From Salinisphaera aquimarina (GTDB lineage Bacteria; Pseudomonadota; Gammaproteobacteria; Nevskiales; Salinisphaeraceae): a stretch of DNA of 64,000 bases. Position 1 is the first letter of the stretch. Every line of letters begins with the position of its first letter. This document shows positions 24,696 through 33,001 of the stretch, in pieces. The notes beneath the pieces are model-generated. The model saw nothing but the letters and a program-made list of their open reading frames with translations, had not been told where the DNA came from and ran no database searches. The position numbers were made by a program, and so were the translations under genes. The stretch spans positions 124,001 through 188,000 of the forward strand of contig NZ_JBHRSS010000003.1 of NCBI RefSeq assembly GCF_042643355.1. Direction: 5' to 3'.

Positions 24696-25856
24696 ATGAA
24701 AATAAAACGTATCGTAGAGAAGGACCTGCCGATCAGTTCGCCGGGCGCGAACGCCGTGGTCGACTTCGCCGGCTTGACCACCAGCGTGATAGCCATCGAA
24801 AGCGACCTGGTTCGCGATGGCAAACCTGTCGTCGGCTATGGCTTCGGCTCGATCGGCCGCTGGTCGGTGGGCGGATTGCTGCGCGAGCGTTTTCTGCCGC
24901 GTCTGCGTGCCGCATCGCCCGACGCGCTACGCGACGAAACGGGACTGATCGATCCGTTTCGCTGCTGGGATATCGCCATGGCCAACGAGAAACCGGGCGG
25001 CCACGGTGAGCGCGCGGTCGCACTCGGCACCCTCGACATGGCGCTCTGGGACCTGCGCGCCAAGGCCGAACAACTTCCCCTGTGGCAGTTGCTGGCCAAC
25101 CGCTATCGCGACGGTCACGCCGACGAGACCGTGGCCGTCTACGCGGCCGGAGGCTATTACCGCGGCGACGACAACGTGAGCAGCCTGGCCGACGAAATAC
25201 GCGGCTACATCGACCTCGGCTACACCGCGGCCAAGATCAAGATCGGAGCCGCACCGCTGGCCACCGACATGAAACGCGTGGAAGCCGCCATCGACGTGCT
25301 GGGGTCGCCCAACGCGCTGGCCGTGGACGCCAACGGCCGCTTCGACCTAGCGACCGCGCTCGAGTACGGCCGAGCGCTGTCTCAGTACGATCTTCGCTGG
25401 TACGAGGAAGCCGGCGATCCTCTGGATTTTCGCCTGCAGGCCGTACTTGCCGAGACGTTGCCGCTACCGCTGGCCACCGGCGAGAATCTGTTCTCCTCGG
25501 CCGACGCACGCAACCTGCTGCGTTACGCCGGCATGCGCCCGGACCGTGACGTGCTGCAGTTCGACTGCGGCCTGTCCTACGGCTTGCCGGACTACCTGAA
25601 GACGCTGAAATTGATGCACGCGCACGGCTGGTCGCCGCGCGCGGTTCACCCGCACGGCGGTCATCAGATGTCGCTCAACCTGGCCGCCGGTCTCGGCCTG
25701 GGCGGCAACGAATCCTATCCCGGCGTGTTCCAGCCACTGGGCGGCTTCGCCGACGGTATTCGTGTCGAAAAAGGCGTTGTGCGTCTGCCCGAGATACCCG
25801 GCATAGGCCTGGAGCTCAAGTCGCAGCTTTGGCAGTTTCTCCGCGACCTGCTCTGA
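24696..25856 (+). CDS. tarD: D-tartrate dehydratase-like enolase-superfamily enzyme
   Basis: The 386-residue product is a mandelate-racemase-subgroup enolase with AAKIKIG (Lys180, Lys182), metal ligands Asp211 (DANGRFD), Glu237 (WYEEAGDP) and Glu263 (ATGENLF), and the HPHGGH segment at 318-323. As I recall, Bradyrhizobium D-tartrate dehydratase uses Lys184 and His322 with ligands Asp213, Glu239 and Glu265. All correspond here with a constant offset of two (Lys182, His320). The enzyme would dehydrate D-tartrate, or a close acid sugar, to oxaloacetate. It is the last gene of the operon with a TRAP importer and a fumarase-type lyase. Confidence 0.78.
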   Translation: MKIKRIVEKDLPISSPGANAVVDFAGLTTSVIAIESDLVRDGKPVVGYGFGSIGRWSVGGLLRERFLPRLRAASPDALRDETGLIDPFRCWDIAMANEKPGGHGERAVALGTLDMALWDLRAKAEQLPLWQLLANRYRDGHADETVAVYAAGGYYRGDDNVSSLADEIRGYIDLGYTAAKIKIGAAPLATDMKRVEAAIDVLGSPNALAVDANGRFDLATALEYGRALSQYDLRWYEEAGDPLDFRLQAVLAETLPLPLATGENLFSSADARNLLRYAGMRPDRDVLQFDCGLSYGLPDYLKTLKLMHAHGWSPRAVHPHGGHQMSLNLAAGLGLGGNESYPGVFQPLGGFADGIRVEKGVVRLPEIPGIGLELKSQLWQFLRDLL

Positions 25857-25961
25857 CGCGCCGCGCCCCACCTGGCGCCAGTTGCCAACGCGCGCTTTAC
25901 GGCTTAACAATGACGAGAATCGCTATCTCGTGATTTCAGGCGGCCCGCCGCAGGATTACTC

Positions 25962-26879
25962 ATGCCGACCGAAGCCGAGGCTGCCGCCGCGCCCGATACC
26001 GTCAACGAGATCGTTGGCACCATCTCGGACTCGCTGTGGGTGGTATGGGGCGAATTCATCGCTCACCTGCCTTTTATCGGCCTGGGTCTGTTCATCCTGC
26101 TTTTGACCTGGGGCGTGGCCTGGTTGAGCGGTTATCTGACCCGCACGCTCGTGGGTCCGCGTGCCCGCGCATCACTGCATCGACTGGTCGACCGGCTGCT
26201 GTCGCTGGCGATCTGGACCGTGGGGCTGATGCTGGCTGCGGTCGTGGTGTTCCCCGGCCTGTCGCCGGCCAAGGCGCTCGGCGGGCTCGGCCTGCTGTCG
26301 GTCGCTGTGGGGTTTGCGTTCCGCGATACCTTCGAGAACTTCTTCGCCGGCATGCTCATGCTGTGGAAATACCCGTTCGAGAGCGGCGATTTCATCGAGT
26401 GCGGCGACATCCTCGGCCGCGTCGAGCAGATCAACATCCGCATGACCACGATTCGCAAGACCAGCGGCGAACTGCTGCTGGTGCCCAACACGGTACTGTT
26501 CCAGAACCCCACCCAGGTTCTCACCGACCGGCCGATACGACGCATCACCATCATGACCGGCGTGGCCTATGACGAAGACCTGGCGGCGGCGATCGCCGTG
26601 ATCGAACCGGTCGTGGCCAACTGCGAAACCGTGGTCGACGGTCAGCCGGTCCAGATTTTCGCCCAGGGGTTCGGCGACAGCAGTATGGATATCGAGGTGA
26701 CCTGGTGGTGTGATTCCACGCCGCTGGGTACACGCCGCTCGCGCCACGAGGTGGTGGTGGCGATCAAGACCGCGCTTGATGCCGCGGGCATCGAGATCCC
26801 CTTCCCCTACCGCACCCTCACTTTCAAGGAACCGCTATCGCTGGCCGGTTCGGCGACGAGCGAACCGGATCAGCCCTAG
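25962..26879 (+). CDS. MscS-family mechanosensitive channel, short form
   Basis: This 305-residue protein has membrane helices at about 40-65, 80-105 and a TM3 region GLLSVAVGFAFRDTFENFFA (about 110-129). The cytoplasmic beta domain follows (MLWKYPFESGDFIECGDILG), then the alpha-beta domain (TIMTGVAYDEDLAAAIAVIE). The short size is like E. coli MscS (286). It opens under membrane tension and protects against hypo-osmotic shock. Its stop codon overlaps the stop of the convergent nitroreductase gene. It differs clearly from the longer MscS protein at 8.4 kb. Confidence 0.9.
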   Translation: MPTEAEAAAAPDTVNEIVGTISDSLWVVWGEFIAHLPFIGLGLFILLLTWGVAWLSGYLTRTLVGPRARASLHRLVDRLLSLAIWTVGLMLAAVVVFPGLSPAKALGGLGLLSVAVGFAFRDTFENFFAGMLMLWKYPFESGDFIECGDILGRVEQINIRMTTIRKTSGELLLVPNTVLFQNPTQVLTDRPIRRITIMTGVAYDEDLAAAIAVIEPVVANCETVVDGQPVQIFAQGFGDSSMDIEVTWWCDSTPLGTRRSRHEVVVAIKTALDAAGIEIPFPYRTLTFKEPLSLAGSATSEPDQP

Positions 26880-27505
26880 ACTTCGCCCGCGGGCACGCCA
26901 AGACAGAACAGGGCCACCGGCGCACGCTCGGCAGGCAACATCAGCTGCCGCGCCAGCGCCGATTCATCGAAACCCATGACGATGACGCCGCCCAGGCCCT
27001 CGGCCTCGGCGCTCAGGTGCAGGGTCTGCAGGACGGCGCCTGCTTCGATATCCACATAGCGGTCGCCGCGCCGACCGTCGGGCTGCTGATCGGCGAAGTG
27101 TGCGCGCGCTGTTTGTTGATCGGCCGCCACGACAATCACGACCGCCGCGGACTCGAGCCATTCGTCGTCGGCCAGCGAGGTGGCCAGCAGCGCGCCGGGC
27201 TCAATGGTTCCCAGTCGTTTGGCAAGTCGGCCGTGTTCGCGTTCGATCGCATAGAGTCCGGCTTCGACGTCGGTCACGCGCCGTGCGATGACGAACAACT
27301 CCAGCGGATACAGCGCATGCGCCGAGGGCGCGTTGCGCCAGCCGCCGGCATCGCTCTGCGAGTCACCCTGGGCATTGCGCAACAACCGCTGCAAGGCCGC
27401 TGCCGGCACATCCGCGGGCGTGTAGTCGCGCACGCTGCGCCGTCGTTCCACCAGATCGGCCAGCGCCCCTCGGTGCGCGGGCTGGCTCTGGTCGTCTTTC
27501 GTCAC
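26876..27505 (-). CDS. Nitroreductase-family protein (SagB/ThcOx type)
   Basis: A GTG start at 27505 gives 209 residues. Nitroreductase fold features are the N-terminal VERRRSVRDYTPADVPAAAL (FMN phosphate-binding Arg-Arg-Ser), the DAGGWRNAPSAHALYPLELF active-site block, and C-terminal IEAGAVLQTLHLSAEAEGLG with GVIVMGFDE. The SAHALYPLE signature with a Pro-x-Glu resembles the SagB/ThcOx dehydrogenase branch more than NfsA/B. It would be an FMN enzyme of the cytoplasm; the substrate is unknown. No azole-peptide maturation genes are nearby. Its last bases overlap the MscS gene in the opposite direction. Confidence 0.85.
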   Translation of the reverse strand: MTKDDQSQPAHRGALADLVERRRSVRDYTPADVPAAALQRLLRNAQGDSQSDAGGWRNAPSAHALYPLELFVIARRVTDVEAGLYAIEREHGRLAKRLGTIEPGALLATSLADDEWLESAAVVIVVAADQQTARAHFADQQPDGRRGDRYVDIEAGAVLQTLHLSAEAEGLGGVIVMGFDESALARQLMLPAERAPVALFCLGVPAGEV

Positions 27506-27538
27506 CTGTGCTCTTCCCTACGCAGATCGCAGCGACGG

Positions 27539-28372
27539 CTAGCGCAGAAAATCCACCAGCGCCGTGTTGAACTCGTCGGCGTGGGTGGCGTTGATACCGT
27601 GCGGGCCGCCCTCGATGACGGTCAACGAGCAATCGGCGATTGCATCGACCGAGCGCTTGCCGCTCACCTCGAAGGGCACGATGCCGTCGGCGTCGCCGTG
27701 AATCACCAGCGTCGGGATATCGAATTTCTTGAGATCGTCCCGGAAGTCGGTCCTGCCGAAGGCGGCGATGCAATCGAGCGTGCCCTTGGGCGAGGCGAAC
27801 CAGGCGATATCGCGGTGATACTGGCGGCTGGCCTCGCTGACCAGAAGACCGCCTTCCTCGGTGGAGAAGAAGTTGGTCGCGAAATCCTCGAAAAACGCGA
27901 GCCGATCGCTCTTCACGCCGTTCTCGAACTGTTCGATGGTGGCGTCGTCGAGGCCGCCGTCCGGGTTGTCGTCGCTCACGTAGAGGTACGGCGGCACGGC
28001 GGCCGCCAACACAGCCCGGGCCAGGCGATCGGTGCCATAACGACCGATATAGCGGGCGACTTCGCCGCCGCCCATGGAAAAGCCGACAAGCGTGGCGTCG
28101 CGCAGGTCGAGATGTTCCATGAGCGTGTTGAGATCGGCAGCCAGGGTGTCGTAGTCATAGCCGTTCCACGGCTGCGACGATCTCCCGAAACCACGGCGGT
28201 CGTAGGTGATCACGCGGTGGCCGGCGTCGATCAGCGCCGGGATCTGCTGTTCCCAGGAACGGCCGGACAACGGCCAGCCATGAATCAGAACAACCGGAGT
28301 GCCGGAACCGTAGTCCTCGTAATAGAGTTCGACGGGGGCGTTGTTTTCGGTGGCAACCTGAACAAAGGCCAT
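27539..28372 (-). CDS. Alpha/beta hydrolase, cofactor-free haloperoxidase/perhydrolase type
   Basis: A 277-residue alpha/beta hydrolase with VVLIHGWPLSGRSWEQQIPA (oxyanion region), the nucleophile elbow GFSMGGGE (Ser99), acid residue in HGDADGIVP (Asp229) and His258 in GGPHGINATH. The pattern HGWPLSG...YDRRGFGRS...GFSMGG is that of bacterial non-haem chloroperoxidases and perhydrolases, which hydrolyse small esters and form peracids. It is cytoplasmic, with no signal peptide. It lies 33 bp downstream of the nitroreductase gene's start on the same strand. Confidence 0.92.
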   Translation of the reverse strand: MAFVQVATENNAPVELYYEDYGSGTPVVLIHGWPLSGRSWEQQIPALIDAGHRVITYDRRGFGRSSQPWNGYDYDTLAADLNTLMEHLDLRDATLVGFSMGGGEVARYIGRYGTDRLARAVLAAAVPPYLYVSDDNPDGGLDDATIEQFENGVKSDRLAFFEDFATNFFSTEEGGLLVSEASRQYHRDIAWFASPKGTLDCIAAFGRTDFRDDLKKFDIPTLVIHGDADGIVPFEVSGKRSVDAIADCSLTVIEGGPHGINATHADEFNTALVDFLR

Positions 28373-28489
28373 GGTTCATCTCGTTTTTCGTAAGCCAAAG
28401 TAAAAAGGTGGCGACGCCCGGCGGTCAACACAAGGATCGCTTGATGCGCTCAGCCGGACGCCGGCGCCACACAAGCCGATCGCTTGCGT

Positions 28490-29272
28490 CTACTGCATCG
28501 GCTTGCGGAACTTGTAGATGAACTGATCGGTGTGGCCACGGATCGACGGATCGAACACCTTCTTGTCGTGGCTGTCGTCGGGGTTGCGCAACGCATCGCT
28601 GGCGCCCTCGAAAACGAAACCGGCGGCCTCGGCCTGGGCCTTGACGACGGCCGGCTCGATGCGATGCAGGGTATCGGTCTGGCTCACGCCGGCGCCCGGC
28701 GCCGCCACATGATCGGTGATCAGAAACACGCCGCCGGGCTTGAGCGCCGCAAAGGCCTGCGTATCGAGACTGACCGCATCGGCTTTCGGGTCCACTGGCA
28801 GCATGTTCATGTAGTCGTGATAATTCTGCGCGGTGAACACCAGATCGACCGGTTCCGGCGTGCTCAGTTCGGCGGCCGGCTGGCGCAACAGGCTGACGTT
28901 GCGGTAGTGGCGGTCCTCGATGATCTCCAGGATCGCCGGCACCATGCTCTGGTGGGCGCTGGCGACCTCGTCCGGAATCAGTTCGTAGACATGGCCCTGC
29001 TTGTCCACCACGGCGCTGAAGATACGCGTCCAGTATCCGCCGCCGGGAATCAGTTCGAGCACTTTCTGGCCGGGTTCCAGACCGGCGAAACGCAGGACCG
29101 CGCCGGGCTTGCGGCGGGCATCGTCGTCCGCGTCGTCGCTACGGGCCGGATCGGCCAGCGCCGCGCTGATCGCGTCGTTCGCGTTGCCCTCGTCGGGCGA
29201 TGCGTTCGTGGCAGCCAGCACGCTTGCCGGCCATAACAAAGCCAGGGACAGAACGAAAACGATTGGACGCAT
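28490..29272 (-). CDS. Exported class I methyltransferase-like protein
   Basis: ATG at 29272 follows AGGAG and begins a signal peptide (MRPIVFVLSLALLWPASVLA, cleavage near Ala21). The mature 240 residues have the SAM-binding core: QKVLELIPGGGYWTRIF (motif I variant, about 69-85), VYELIP after it, DLVFTAQNYHDYMN (motif II) and FAALKPGGVFLITDH (motif III). These predicted exported methyltransferases occur widely in proteobacteria; whether they bind S-adenosylmethionine in the periplasm is not established. It is followed by an exported histidine phosphatase in the other-side neighbour, both on the minus strand. Confidence 0.82.
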   Translation of the reverse strand: MRPIVFVLSLALLWPASVLAATNASPDEGNANDAISAALADPARSDDADDDARRKPGAVLRFAGLEPGQKVLELIPGGGYWTRIFSAVVDKQGHVYELIPDEVASAHQSMVPAILEIIEDRHYRNVSLLRQPAAELSTPEPVDLVFTAQNYHDYMNMLPVDPKADAVSLDTQAFAALKPGGVFLITDHVAAPGAGVSQTDTLHRIEPAVVKAQAEAAGFVFEGASDALRNPDDSHDKKVFDPSIRGHTDQFIYKFRKPMQ

Positions 29273-29339
29273 GGACAACTCCTGTGAACGAGGACAGCGC
29301 CAGTGTGCGCCGCCCTGAAACCTGCGCGCCAGCCTCTGT

Positions 29340-29924
29340 CTAGGGCGGCGCGATCCTGCCGACCACATCCAGCGCCGTAGCCGACGGCTGCAGCACCACG
29401 ATTTCTCCCGAGGCCGGAAACACGTCGCTGAGCGCGGTGATATTGACCTGGTGCGTCACCAGCACCGTCGGCTGTCTGGTGCCCGCCTCGGCGAGCAGCG
29501 CGCGGACGGTTTCCGTCTGCGCCGCACCCTGTGCCCGGTTCGAGAAGAACGAATTGAGCGCGGGCGTGGCGATGACCGCGCCCAGATCGAGCAGACGCGC
29601 CGTATCCAGACAGCGACACCACTGACTTGAGCGCACCACCGCGGCATCGATGCCATGGGCCCGGAAGCGCGCGCCGATGGCCCTGGCCTGGGCGCGACCG
29701 GCCGCGGAAAGATTGCGTTGGGTCGCGCAGTCACCCAGGGTGAAATCTTCCGGATCGCCATAGCCGGGCGCGCTGGCGTGGCGCATCAGCGCGACATAGT
29801 CGCCATTGGCCAATCCGCGCCAAAGCGCGGCGTTATCATCCGCGGCCCACGCCCCGCCGAACGGCATCCAGACCGATGCCGAGACCAGCAGCGCAAACCA
29901 ACACCCGGCGGAACATCGCGACAT
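29340..29924 (-). CDS. Exported histidine phosphatase family protein
   Basis: This 194-residue protein has a cleavable signal (CWFALLVSASVWMPFGGAWA). The phosphatase core starts at ALMRHASAPG, with the catalytic RHA block (Arg48, His49), followed by AQARAIGARFRAHGI, VVRSSQWCRCLDTARLL and PTVLVTHQVNITAL with the second catalytic histidine. The motif is RHA rather than RHG, as in several exported members. Substrates of this subgroup are unknown. It lies 67 bp upstream of the exported methyltransferase-like gene on the same strand, and the two may be co-transcribed. Confidence 0.85.
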   Translation of the reverse strand: MSRCSAGCWFALLVSASVWMPFGGAWAADDNAALWRGLANGDYVALMRHASAPGYGDPEDFTLGDCATQRNLSAAGRAQARAIGARFRAHGIDAAVVRSSQWCRCLDTARLLDLGAVIATPALNSFFSNRAQGAAQTETVRALLAEAGTRQPTVLVTHQVNITALSDVFPASGEIVVLQPSATALDVVGRIAPP

Positions 29925-30121
29925 CGGTTATCACCCTTCGCTCGTGAACCCTGACATTACAGCGATTGCAGGCGGCCTGTAATCCGCGTTTTCGTCTGTC
30001 CCGCCCCGGTCGCGATTCCCGAACAGAAACGGGCGGCCACCGCGCCGGCCGTCTGGTCAAACGCGGCGTTTGCACCGAAACTGGGCCCGCGGGTGCGTTG
30101 CCCGCGCCACTCCGGCCCGCC

Positions 30122-31591
30122 GTGAATACACCGACGCCCCGCCGCACCGACCGTCGTCAGCTCCAGCAGATCGTGGCCGGGCTGTCTGAAGGGATCATCC
30201 TGATCGATCCCGATCGGCGCATCCTGTGGGCCAACGAGTCTGCGCTGGCCATGCACGACATAACGGACATGGCCGCGCTGGGCGGCACCGCGGCCGGCTA
30301 TCGCCGGCGCTTCACGCTGACCTATCGCAACAACCATGCGCTCAAGCCCAATCAGTACCCGATCGATCGGCTGCTGGCCGGCGAGATCTTCGAGGACGTC
30401 GTGGTACGCGTGCAACCGCGCGGTGCGCCCGACATCGAGCGCACCCACCAGCTGCGCGGGCGCATCCTCACCGACGCCGATGGGCAGACCGACTGCCTGG
30501 CCCTGATGATCGACGACGCCACCGAGCGGTTCACTGCCGAGGAGCGCTTCGAACGCACCTTCAACGCCAATCCGGCGCCGGCGCTGATCTGTCGGCTGTC
30601 GAACCTGCGTTATCTGCGGGTCAACCAGGGCTTCATCGACATGACCGGCTATCGTCGCGACGACGTGCTCGATCAGTCGGTCTATGCCATCGACGTGTTC
30701 GCCGCCTCGAGCGAGCGCGATCTGGCCATCGAGCGGCTCACCGAGGGCCGTACCATTCCGCAGATGGAGGCCACGCTGTCGCTGCCCGACGGCACGACCA
30801 AACTGGTCGTGGTCGCCGGGCAGCCGATCGAGATCGGCGACGACGCCTGCATGCTGTTCACCTTCATGGATCTGGAGCCGCGCCGCGTGGCCGAGGCGGC
30901 CCTGCGCCAGAGCGAGGAGCGTTTCGCCACCGCGTTCCGGCTGTCGCCGGTGCCCACCCTCGTGCTCGACCGGGACCGCTTCGAGATCCAGGACATCAAC
31001 GACTCTTTCGGCAGCGTGTTCGGGTATACCGCCGACCAGGTGATCGGTGAATCGGCCCAGGCGCTGTCGCTGCTCGGCGAGCTCGATCTGTCGTCCCAGC
31101 TGGGCGAGCACGGCAGGGTTCGCGGCCTGGAACTGCAGGCGCTGACCCAGGACAGCAGCCCGATCGACTGCCTGCTGTCGGCCGACAGCGTCACCATTCA
31201 CGGCCAGGACTGCGTGCTCGTGGTGCTTCAGGACATCAGTGAACGCAAGCGTTCCGAGGCCGAACTGCTGGGCGCGATCGAGGCGGTCATGCGCGATACG
31301 TCCTGGTTCAGCCACACTGTGATCGAGAAACTGGCCAATATCCGCGCTTCCAAGAACACCGTGCCCGAGGACGGCCCCGCGCTATCGGACCTGACCGCAC
31401 GCGAGCAGGAAGTGCTGGCGCTGATCTGTCGCGGCCAGGCCGACAAGCAGATCGCCCATACGCTGTCGCTATCGCTGCACACGGTGCGCAACCACGTCGC
31501 CACCATCTATTCCAAGCTTGATGTTCACAAGCGTGGCGCCGTGATCATCTGGGCCCGCGAGCGCGGTTTTCCGGGCGACGCTACAGCCTGA
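30122..31591 (+). CDS. PAS-PAS-PAS LuxR-family response regulator
   Basis: The probable GTG start at 30122 gives 489 residues; an earlier in-frame start at 29966 would add a poorly conserved Arg-rich leader. Three PAS domains can be seen: about 20-130 (IVAGLSEGIILIDPDRRILW), 155-270 (NPAPALICRLSNLRYLRVNQ) and 290-400 (LSPVPTLVLDRDRFEIQDIN). A LuxR helix-turn-helix follows at about 428-488 (LTAREQEVLALICRGQADKQ, LSLHTVRNHVATIYSKL). It is a soluble sensor-regulator with no histidine kinase domain. The signal is unknown. A 27-bp dyad follows 22 bp after the stop, and CsbD is the next gene. Confidence 0.85.
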   Translation: MNTPTPRRTDRRQLQQIVAGLSEGIILIDPDRRILWANESALAMHDITDMAALGGTAAGYRRRFTLTYRNNHALKPNQYPIDRLLAGEIFEDVVVRVQPRGAPDIERTHQLRGRILTDADGQTDCLALMIDDATERFTAEERFERTFNANPAPALICRLSNLRYLRVNQGFIDMTGYRRDDVLDQSVYAIDVFAASSERDLAIERLTEGRTIPQMEATLSLPDGTTKLVVVAGQPIEIGDDACMLFTFMDLEPRRVAEAALRQSEERFATAFRLSPVPTLVLDRDRFEIQDINDSFGSVFGYTADQVIGESAQALSLLGELDLSSQLGEHGRVRGLELQALTQDSSPIDCLLSADSVTIHGQDCVLVVLQDISERKRSEAELLGAIEAVMRDTSWFSHTVIEKLANIRASKNTVPEDGPALSDLTAREQEVLALICRGQADKQIAHTLSLSLHTVRNHVATIYSKLDVHKRGAVIIWARERGFPGDATA

Positions 31592-31612
31592 GCCGACCGG
31601 CCACGCCGGTCC

Positions 31613-31639
31613 AAATGTACTACGCGGCGTAGTGCATTT
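31613..31639. promoter_or_regulatory. 27-bp dyad, possible operator upstream of csbD
   Basis: AAATGTACTACG (31613-31624), CGG, then CGTAGTGCATTT (31628-31639) form an imperfect inverted repeat with 12-bp arms and one mismatch. It begins 22 bp after the LuxR-type regulator gene and 169 bp before the csbD start. There is no following U-run, so a terminator is less likely than a protein binding site. Symmetry around CTACG-CGG-CGTAG suits a dimeric HTH protein such as the adjacent LuxR regulator. Confidence 0.4.
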
Positions 31640-31807
31640 CAGTCTGTTGCCGGCCCCGCACCACGCCTAGAGTTCGAATCGTGAACCACAGGGTTCGCCC
31701 GGCGCCCCGGACGGCGCCAGGCCCGACCATCGTACCCCCTGCGATGCGAGTGGGCCCCAGCCGCCGGCGGCCCGGACACCGTCATCGTCTTTTGAAGGAG
31801 TACGACC

Positions 31808-31990
31808 ATGGTTGACAAGGAACGCATCAAGGGCAAGGCCGAAGAGGTCAAGGGTTCGATCAAGGAGCAGGTCGGCAAGGTGACCGGCAACCACGAAACC
31901 GAAGCCGAGGGCCGTGTCGAGAAGAACAAGGGCAAGACCCGCGACAAGGTCGGCAAGGTCAAGGACACCGCGCGCGACGTCGCCAAGTGA
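31808..31990 (+). CDS. CsbD-family stress protein
   Basis: A 60-residue, highly charged protein starting at ATG 31808 after GAAGGAG. The sequence MVDKERIKGKAEEVKGSIKE has the CsbD pattern (KGKxxEVKGxxKExxGKxTGN, followed by a second AEGRVEKNKGKTRDKVGKVK repeat). CsbD-like proteins are strongly induced in general stress responses (Bacillus sigma-B, E. coli YjbJ); a molecular function has not been shown. An excellent intrinsic terminator follows 17 bp after the stop, making this a single-gene transcript, possibly under control of the preceding LuxR regulator. Confidence 0.92.
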   Translation: MVDKERIKGKAEEVKGSIKEQVGKVTGNHETEAEGRVEKNKGKTRDKVGKVKDTARDVAK

Positions 31991-32007
31991 CCCGCGCCTA
32001 GTCAGTG

Positions 32008-32037
32008 GGCGCGTCGGGTCACCGACGCGCCTTTTTT
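32008..32037 (+). terminator. Intrinsic terminator of csbD
   Basis: A perfect 10-bp stem GGCGCGTCGG (32008-32017) with CCGACGCGCC (32022-32031), a GTCA loop and a run of six T residues (32032-32037) form a textbook rho-independent terminator, 17 bp after the csbD stop. Confidence 0.95.
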
Positions 32038-32236
32038 GTATCCGAAAGCGGCCCTTCCGCCCCTCGCTTGCCGGCGATTGCGTGGTGGTGACCGCCGCTC
32101 GTGTCCGGTATGAGCCCTTCATCCCGGCCGGATTTTTCAGGGCGCCGACCTCTGCGGCCGGGTGTGGTGGCCAACGCAAGCCGCCCGACACCGACGGCGG
32201 CGTCAGCCGACGCCCGGTTTTCTGCTGTCTGGCACG

Positions 32237-32508
32237 CTAGGGCCTGTTGCCGTTTCATACGGGCGCCGCGTTGGCGCCTGAAATTGCGCCAGGCAAGGCG
32301 CGAGCCGCCGGTCGTGGTAGGCCACGATCAAGGTGAGCAACGCCGCATGGCGCAATTTTAGGCCCAACCCTTCGGGACAACGGCCATTTGTCCGCAATCC
32401 AGCGCTACCACTCGCTTGTGTAGGCTGACTACACCGCACTCGCGGCGCCTTGTCTTGCAGACAAATGGTCGTTGGCGCGGGCTCGTATGAAACGGCAACA
32501 GGCCCTAG
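32237..32508. mobile_element. MITE-like non-coding element with 25-bp terminal inverted repeats
   Basis: The ends are perfect 25-bp inverted repeats (32237-32261 and 32484-32508), each bounded by CTAG. Without CTAG the repeats begin GGCCTGTTGCCGTTTC. CTAG fits the YTAR target preference of the IS5 subgroup, although being palindromic it does not prove a target duplication. Inside are further inverted pairs: AAATTGCGCC (about 32281-32290) with GGCGCAATTT (about 32350-32359), and CCATTTGTC (32387-32395) with GACAAATGG (32460-32468), plus a small TGTAG-GCTGA-CTACA hairpin. No open frame of note is contained. The 272-bp size, paired ends and lack of coding fit a miniature inverted-repeat element. 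Confidence 0.7.
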
Positions 32509-32555
32509 ACTGAGCTAGCGAAGATCCGGCCCGCGGGCCACAGTCGAGCGTTTCA

Positions 32556-32978
32556 ATGCTGCCGATATCCAACACGGTCTCACTCGCCGAACACGAGATC
32601 GAGCTGCAGGCGATCCGCGCCCAGGGCGCCGGCGGCCAGAACGTCAACAAGGTGGCCTCGGCCATCCATCTGCGCTTTGATATCCGCGCCTCGACCCTGC
32701 CCACGATCTACAAGGAACAGCTGCTCGCGCGCTCGGACCAGCGTATCAACGCCGACGGCGTGATCGTGATCAAGGCGCAGCGGTTTCGCTCCCAGGACAA
32801 GAACCGCGAGGATGCGCTCGCACGGCTGCAAGCGCTGATCCGCAGCGCCACCCGCCAGCGCAAGGCGCGCAAGCCTACGCGGCCGTCGCGGTCGGCCAAG
32901 CGCAAACGCATGGACAAGAAGACCCGCCACGGCCGTACCAAGGCGCTGCGCGGCAATGTCAGCCGCGATGACGGCTGA
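32556..32978 (+). CDS. arfB: Alternative ribosome-rescue factor / peptidyl-tRNA hydrolase ArfB
   Basis: A 140-residue protein with the class I release-factor GGQ motif (AIRAQGAGGQNVNKVASAIH, about 19-38) and a long basic C-terminal tail (RKARKPTRPSRSAKRKRMDK, with KKTRHGRTKALRG) that enters the empty mRNA channel of stalled ribosomes. Length and domain order match E. coli ArfB (YaeJ, 140 residues). It frees stalled ribosomes by hydrolysing peptidyl-tRNA, independently of a stop codon. It begins 48 bp after the MITE-like element. Confidence 0.95.
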   Translation: MLPISNTVSLAEHEIELQAIRAQGAGGQNVNKVASAIHLRFDIRASTLPTIYKEQLLARSDQRINADGVIVIKAQRFRSQDKNREDALARLQALIRSATRQRKARKPTRPSRSAKRKRMDKKTRHGRTKALRGNVSRDDG

Positions 32979-33001
32979 GCGCCAGGACAGCAGAGAACCG
33001 C

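Noticed and set aside
29957..31315. A 452-codon leftward frame opposite the PAS-LuxR gene
   Set aside because: Shadow frame; the PAS and LuxR domains on the plus strand are unmistakable.
32237..32508. The repeat element considered as a CRISPR array or small RNA gene
   Set aside because: It has one inverted pair at its ends and nested dyads, not regularly spaced direct repeats; no promoter with a terminator marks a defined RNA.
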